Source: Verrucomicrobiaceae bacterium (GTDB lineage: Bacteria; Verrucomicrobiota; Verrucomicrobiia; Verrucomicrobiales; Verrucomicrobiaceae). From it: a DNA stretch of 38,491 bases. How positions within the stretch are numbered: the first letter of the stretch is position 1; each line of letters begins with the position of its first letter. The notes beneath the pieces are model-generated. The model worked only from the letters and a program-made list of their open reading frames with translations. It ran no database searches and had not been told where the DNA came from. Positions 34,315 to 38,491 of this stretch are shown here, in pieces. The stretch lies in the NCBI GenBank assembly GCA_028293175.1, contig JAQGPI010000058.1, positions 1-38,491 on the forward strand, given 5' to 3'. The translations under genes were made by a program, and so were the position numbers.

Positions 34315-36015
34315 ATGAGCAATCGAACCATTCCCGGCCTGGAAGGCCAGCAGTTCAACGGCGAACAGACCCAGTATCTTGAGGGTTTCTTCGCAGGCGT
34401 GGCCCAGCGCGGTTTTAGCTTCGCCGATCTAGGGCCCGTGGCTCCCGCGCAGTCCCGGGCGAATCTGGAAGACCAGACGGCGGAAGAACGGATGAAGCGC
34501 GAGGAGCATCCGCTCGACAGCTACTACCGGCTGGCGGAAAACGCGCTGCACAATGCCGCGCCGGACAAGGAAGACACCTTCCGCTTCAAGTGGAACGGCT
34601 TGTTCTTCCTGACCCCGGTGAAGGATGCCTACATGGCACGCCTGCGCATTCCCGGCGGTGTGTTGAAGAGCTACCAGCTTCGCGAACTTGCCAAGGCGGC
34701 GAAGGAATTAACCAGTGGTTACATTCAAATCACCACGCGCGCCAATCTTCAGATCCGCCTCATTCAGCCGAAGGATGCGCCAGAGTTCCTCTCGCGCATC
34801 CAGGGCTGCGGCCTTCATACCCGTGGCGCTGGGGCGGACAACATTCGCAACATCACCTGCAATCCCACGGCGGGTGTGGATGCAAAAGAGCTGATTGATA
34901 CACTGCCCTTCGCCCGCGAGATCGGCCATCAGATTCTCAACAACCGAGAATTCTACAACCTGCCGCGCAAGTTCAACATCGCCTTCGATGGCGGCGGCTT
35001 GGTTGGCAGCGTGGAAGACACGAATGACCTCGGTGCACGTGCGGTAAAGGTGGGCGATGAAGTGTTCTTCCGCATCGCCGTGGGCGGTGCCACCGGGCAC
35101 AAGTCCTTTGCTCGCGACATCGGTGTTCTGGTGGAGCCAGCCAAGATTGTCGCGGTGCTGCTGGCCATGGTGCGCGTGTACATTGCCAATGGCGACCGCA
35201 CTGACCGCAAGCGTGCGCGTTTGAAGCATCTGCTGGAAAAGATGAGCTTCGAGGAGTACCTCGCGGAAACCGAAACGCTGCTGGGTTGGAAGCTCAACCG
35301 GACTACCGACGGCGTAGACACACCGCGCGCTGAGTTTGCGCATTCGCATGTGGGCGTGTACCCGCAGAAGCAGGATGGCCTTCACTACATCGGTGCGGGA
35401 GTGCCGGTGGGCCAGATCACGGCTAAACAGCTGGAACGGCTGGCGGATCTCTCAGACCACTTTGGCTCCGGTGAGGTGCGTCTCACAGTGTGGCAGAACT
35501 TGATATTGCCAAACATTCCCACGGCCTTCGTGCAGACGGTGAGCAAGAGCTTGGTGCAGATGGGTCTTCCGATCAAGTCCTCGCCCCTGAGCACCGGCGT
35601 CATAGCGTGCACCGGCAGCCGTTATTGCAAGTTCGCGCAGGCGGATACCAAGGGCGCGGCGCTGGCCTTGATCAAGCATCTGGAGAAACGGGTGCCGCTC
35701 GATCAGCCGGTGAACATTCACTTCACCGGGTGCCCCAATTCCTGCGCGCAGCATTACATGGGCGACATCGGATTGCTGGGCACCAAGGTACGCGGCGAGG
35801 ACGGCTATCACATCTTCCTCGGCGGTGGCTTCGGCAGCAATCAGGCGCTGGGCCGGCAAGTCTTCAGCGGCATTCCGGCGGAGGAAGTGCCCCAGCTCAT
35901 TGAGAAGGTGCTGAAGGGCTATCTGAGAAGGCGCGAAGGCACGGAGAGCTTCCAGAACTTCGCGAATCGTCACGATCTGAACACACTGCAAGCCATCTTT
36001 ACCAATGATGAGTGA
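34315..36015 (+). CDS. nirA: NirA-type nitrite (sulfite) reductase, sirohaem/4Fe-4S
   Basis: ACTGSRYCKFAQADTKG and FTGCPNSCAQHYMGDIGLLGTK cofactor motifs; position in nitrate cluster. Confidence 0.9.
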   Translation: MSNRTIPGLEGQQFNGEQTQYLEGFFAGVAQRGFSFADLGPVAPAQSRANLEDQTAEERMKREEHPLDSYYRLAENALHNAAPDKEDTFRFKWNGLFFLTPVKDAYMARLRIPGGVLKSYQLRELAKAAKELTSGYIQITTRANLQIRLIQPKDAPEFLSRIQGCGLHTRGAGADNIRNITCNPTAGVDAKELIDTLPFAREIGHQILNNREFYNLPRKFNIAFDGGGLVGSVEDTNDLGARAVKVGDEVFFRIAVGGATGHKSFARDIGVLVEPAKIVAVLLAMVRVYIANGDRTDRKRARLKHLLEKMSFEEYLAETETLLGWKLNRTTDGVDTPRAEFAHSHVGVYPQKQDGLHYIGAGVPVGQITAKQLERLADLSDHFGSGEVRLTVWQNLILPNIPTAFVQTVSKSLVQMGLPIKSSPLSTGVIACTGSRYCKFAQADTKGAALALIKHLEKRVPLDQPVNIHFTGCPNSCAQHYMGDIGLLGTKVRGEDGYHIFLGGGFGSNQALGRQVFSGIPAEEVPQLIEKVLKGYLRRREGTESFQNFANRHDLNTLQAIFTNDE

Positions 36016-37603
36016 TCGTGCATCAGGCCGTGCCGTGAAGGACGAGAAGGTGTTCACCCTGGTGGACGAACTTCTCGCTGAACAGCAGACTCTGTCTGCT
36101 GTTGAGACCTTCAGCCGCCTGCATGATCGCGACGCCTTGCCCGCGATGGCGAGGCACTACAAGGCGCTGCTGCCTGCCGCTCCTCCAGGGCTTGGCGAGC
36201 AATATGCCTTTGAGGTGAACCTGGATGCCTGCACCGGATGCAAGGCCTGTGTGAGCGCCTGTCATTCCTTGAACGGGCTGGATGATGATGAGGCGTGGCG
36301 CGATGTGGGCCTGCTGCTTGGCGGCCAGCGCAACGACGCCTACCAGCAGGTGGTGACCACGGCTTGCCACCACTGTGCGGACCCTGGCTGCATGAACGGT
36401 TGTCCGGTCGGTGCTTATGAAAAGGAGGCCGACACAGGCATCGTGCGCCATCTCGATGACCAGTGCATTGGCTGCCAGTACTGTGTACTAAAGTGTCCCT
36501 ACGATGTGCCGAAGTATAGCGAGCGGCTGGGCATCGTGCGCAAGTGCGACATGTGCGTGGGCCGCCTGCGAGAAGGCGAGGCCCCTGCCTGCGTGCAGGC
36601 CTGCCCCACCAGCGCCATCAGCATCCGCGTGGTGAAGAAGGAGGATCTCACTTTCACCGCCAACACGACGATGCTGCCCGGTGCCTTTGATTCGAGCTAT
36701 ACCAAGCCTTCCACGCTCTATCGCACGACGAAGACGATGCCGAAGAACACCAAGCCTGCGGACGCGAAGGCGCTGCGGCTGGAGCACGCGCACTGGCCGC
36801 TGGTGTGGATGATGGTGCTCACGCAGATGAGCGCCGGGATGTTTGCCGTGCAGGCTGCGTTGACCGCCGCAGGCGTGCTGCCAATGCTGCCGCTGGTAGT
36901 TTATGGAGCCACGGCAGTGCTGCTTGCAGGCCTGAGTGTAAGTGTCCTGCACCTTGGCAGACCCCTCGGTGCCTGGAGGTTCTTCATCGGCCTGCGCACT
37001 TCCTGGATGAGCCGTGAGATTCTTGGTTTCAGTCTGTTTGCCGGTGCGGCTAAGGCGGCATGTGCCGTGGTTTTCTTCCATCTGGAGACAAGGCTGGTGA
37101 TGGGCGCGGTGGCGGCCAGCGCGGTGGTCGGTTTCGCGGCAGTGTTCACTTCGGTGATGATCTATGTTGATACGCACCGGCCGTTTTGGAACGCGAGACT
37201 GACGAACGGCAAGTTCTTTGGCACCTCTTTGTTGTTAGGCTTGACGGCGGTGGGTGCGGCCAGCCGGGACAAGCGCGTGCTGGTCGCGGCGCTGGTGGTT
37301 CGCGTGCTGATGTTTGCGTGGGAAAACGCAAAAAACCGTGCTGCATTCGAGGATGAGACTTCTCCTTGGCATGCCTCGGCGCGGGTGATGAAGCTGAAGC
37401 TCGACCATCTTATGAATGTGCGTGACGGCATGTTTTTGCTGTTCTTGATGATGAGCATTCCGGCGCTTTCCATGAGCGGTGCAGCGGTATCCTTATGGGG
37501 TTGCGGCATGCTGCTGGCGGCGGTCGCAGCGCAGATCATGGAGCGTTGCGTTTTCTTTGTCGCATCCATGGGGCCTCGAATGACGGGAGGTTACAAAGCA
37601 TGA
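36005..37603 (+). CDS. Fused DmsB-DmsC-like electron transfer protein (four 4Fe-4S motifs plus membrane anchor)
   Basis: [75 protein letters not shown], then multiple TM helices. Overlaps nirA stop. Confidence 0.9.
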   Translation: MMSDRASGRAVKDEKVFTLVDELLAEQQTLSAVETFSRLHDRDALPAMARHYKALLPAAPPGLGEQYAFEVNLDACTGCKACVSACHSLNGLDDDEAWRDVGLLLGGQRNDAYQQVVTTACHHCADPGCMNGCPVGAYEKEADTGIVRHLDDQCIGCQYCVLKCPYDVPKYSERLGIVRKCDMCVGRLREGEAPACVQACPTSAISIRVVKKEDLTFTANTTMLPGAFDSSYTKPSTLYRTTKTMPKNTKPADAKALRLEHAHWPLVWMMVLTQMSAGMFAVQAALTAAGVLPMLPLVVYGATAVLLAGLSVSVLHLGRPLGAWRFFIGLRTSWMSREILGFSLFAGAAKAACAVVFFHLETRLVMGAVAASAVVGFAAVFTSVMIYVDTHRPFWNARLTNGKFFGTSLLLGLTAVGAASRDKRVLVAALVVRVLMFAWENAKNRAAFEDETSPWHASARVMKLKLDHLMNVRDGMFLLFLMMSIPALSMSGAAVSLWGCGMLLAAVAAQIMERCVFFVASMGPRMTGGYKA

Positions 37604-38491
37604 ATCGCAGTGCCTTGCTAGAGTTGGTGAAGCAGCACAGCGGACCGCTGACTTCGGAGTTGGTGCGCGAGCCCGGCACCTTTGGCCTGGGTCAGGTGCC
37701 ACAGCGTTTGAAGCCGGATGCGGTGACCACCAGCGTATGCGGATTTTGTTCAACGGGATGCAGTTTGAAGATCCATCTGCGTGATGGCGAAGCGGTGAAT
37801 CTAAGCGCAAATTCGGACTACTCGGTGAACCTCGGCATGGCCTGTCCCAAAGGCTGGGAGGCATTGACGCCGCTCAGTTCCTCGGATCGCGGTACCGTGC
37901 CGACTTTGGATGGCGCGCCCATTGATTGGAACACGGCGGCGAACACCTTCTCACGCCGCTTCAAGCGTATCATTGATGAGCACGGGCCTGAATCCGTGGC
38001 GGTGTTGAGCACGGGACAGATCGTGACCGAGGAAATGGCCTTCCTCGGTGCCTTCGCCAAGTTCGGCATGGGCCTGCGGCACATGGATAGCAACACGCGC
38101 CAGTGCATGGCCACCGCTGCTGTCGCCTATAAGCAGTCCTTCGGCTTCGATGCGCCGCCCTACACCTATGCCGATTACGAGGAATCGGATGTGCTGGTCT
38201 TCTTCGGCTCCAATCCCTGCATCGCGCATCCGATCATGTGGCAGCGGGTGCTCATGAATAAGCGCAACCCGAAGATTGTGGTCGTCGATCCGCGCCGCAC
38301 GGAGACAGCGATGGCGGCCACACATCACTACCCCATCCGGCCCAAGAGCGATCTGGTGCTGCTATATGGACTCGCGCATCTGCTTGTCAAACGCGAGGCC
38401 GTTGATCCCAAATTTATTGAGGCCAGCACCACCGGCTATGAAGCTTTTGCCGCCTTCGTAGAGTCGTTTGATCCAGAACGCGTGAGTCGCG
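37600..38491 (+). CDS. nasA: Assimilatory nitrate reductase catalytic subunit (molybdopterin oxidoreductase), 5' part only
   Basis: Not in ORF track because it runs off the window; my translation from ATG 37600 is open to the end: [15 protein letters not shown] (4Fe-4S), [55 protein letters not shown] overlap with preceding gene. Confidence 0.9.
   Translation, partial: MNRSALLELVKQHSGPLTSELVREPGTFGLGQVPQRLKPDAVTTSVCGFCSTGCSLKIHLRDGEAVNLSANSDYSVNLGMACPKGWEALTPLSSSDRGTVPTLDGAPIDWNTAANTFSRRFKRIIDEHGPESVAVLSTGQIVTEEMAFLGAFAKFGMGLRHMDSNTRQCMATAAVAYKQSFGFDAPPYTYADYEESDVLVFFGSNPCIAHPIMWQRVLMNKRNPKIVVVDPRRTETAMAATHHYPIRPKSDLVLLYGLAHLLVKREAVDPKFIEASTTGYEAFAAFVESFDPERVSR

Overview
This looks like a high-GC chromosomal window from the PVC/Verrucomicrobia group; the lineage is inferred from protein flavour and was not tested. 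In order it contains: (1) a type III polyketide synthase, a small conserved hydrophilic protein, an EF-hand protein and a manganese catalase; (2) a six-gene envelope locus with two TPR proteins, ExbB/MotA-like, ExbD, a second ExbD, and an unusual protein joining a Pro/Gly/Tyr repeat tail, a TonB-like SxxxH transmembrane helix and a prenyltransferase/squalene-cyclase-like alpha-toroid; (3) two tandem paralogous RCC1-repeat secreted proteins, each apparently two 7-unit propellers; (4) a short ribosomal cluster rpmJ-rpsM-rpsK-rpsD, with a long Ala/Pro N-terminal extension on uS11 and no rpoA/rplQ following; (5) AraC- and LysR-type regulators; (6) a nitrate assimilation island: NrtA, NrtB, a fused double-ATPase NrtCD, a porin, a NasS-like cytosolic nitrate-binding protein, NarK, a PP2C phosphatase-Ser/Thr kinase fusion, a CysJ-like flavoprotein, NirA, a DmsB-DmsC fusion, and the 5' part of a NasA molybdoenzyme cut by the window end. 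The NasA fragment is missing from the supplied ORF track. The strongest candidates for something undescribed are the ExbBD/TonB-like-helix/alpha-toroid locus and a duplicated 27-bp LysR-type operator plus TTGGCAC promoter module (22731-22802 and 28525-28595) that appears to control the nitrate island, with a structured leader or gene relic before nrtA. No CRISPR array, tRNA, rRNA or transposase was recognised.
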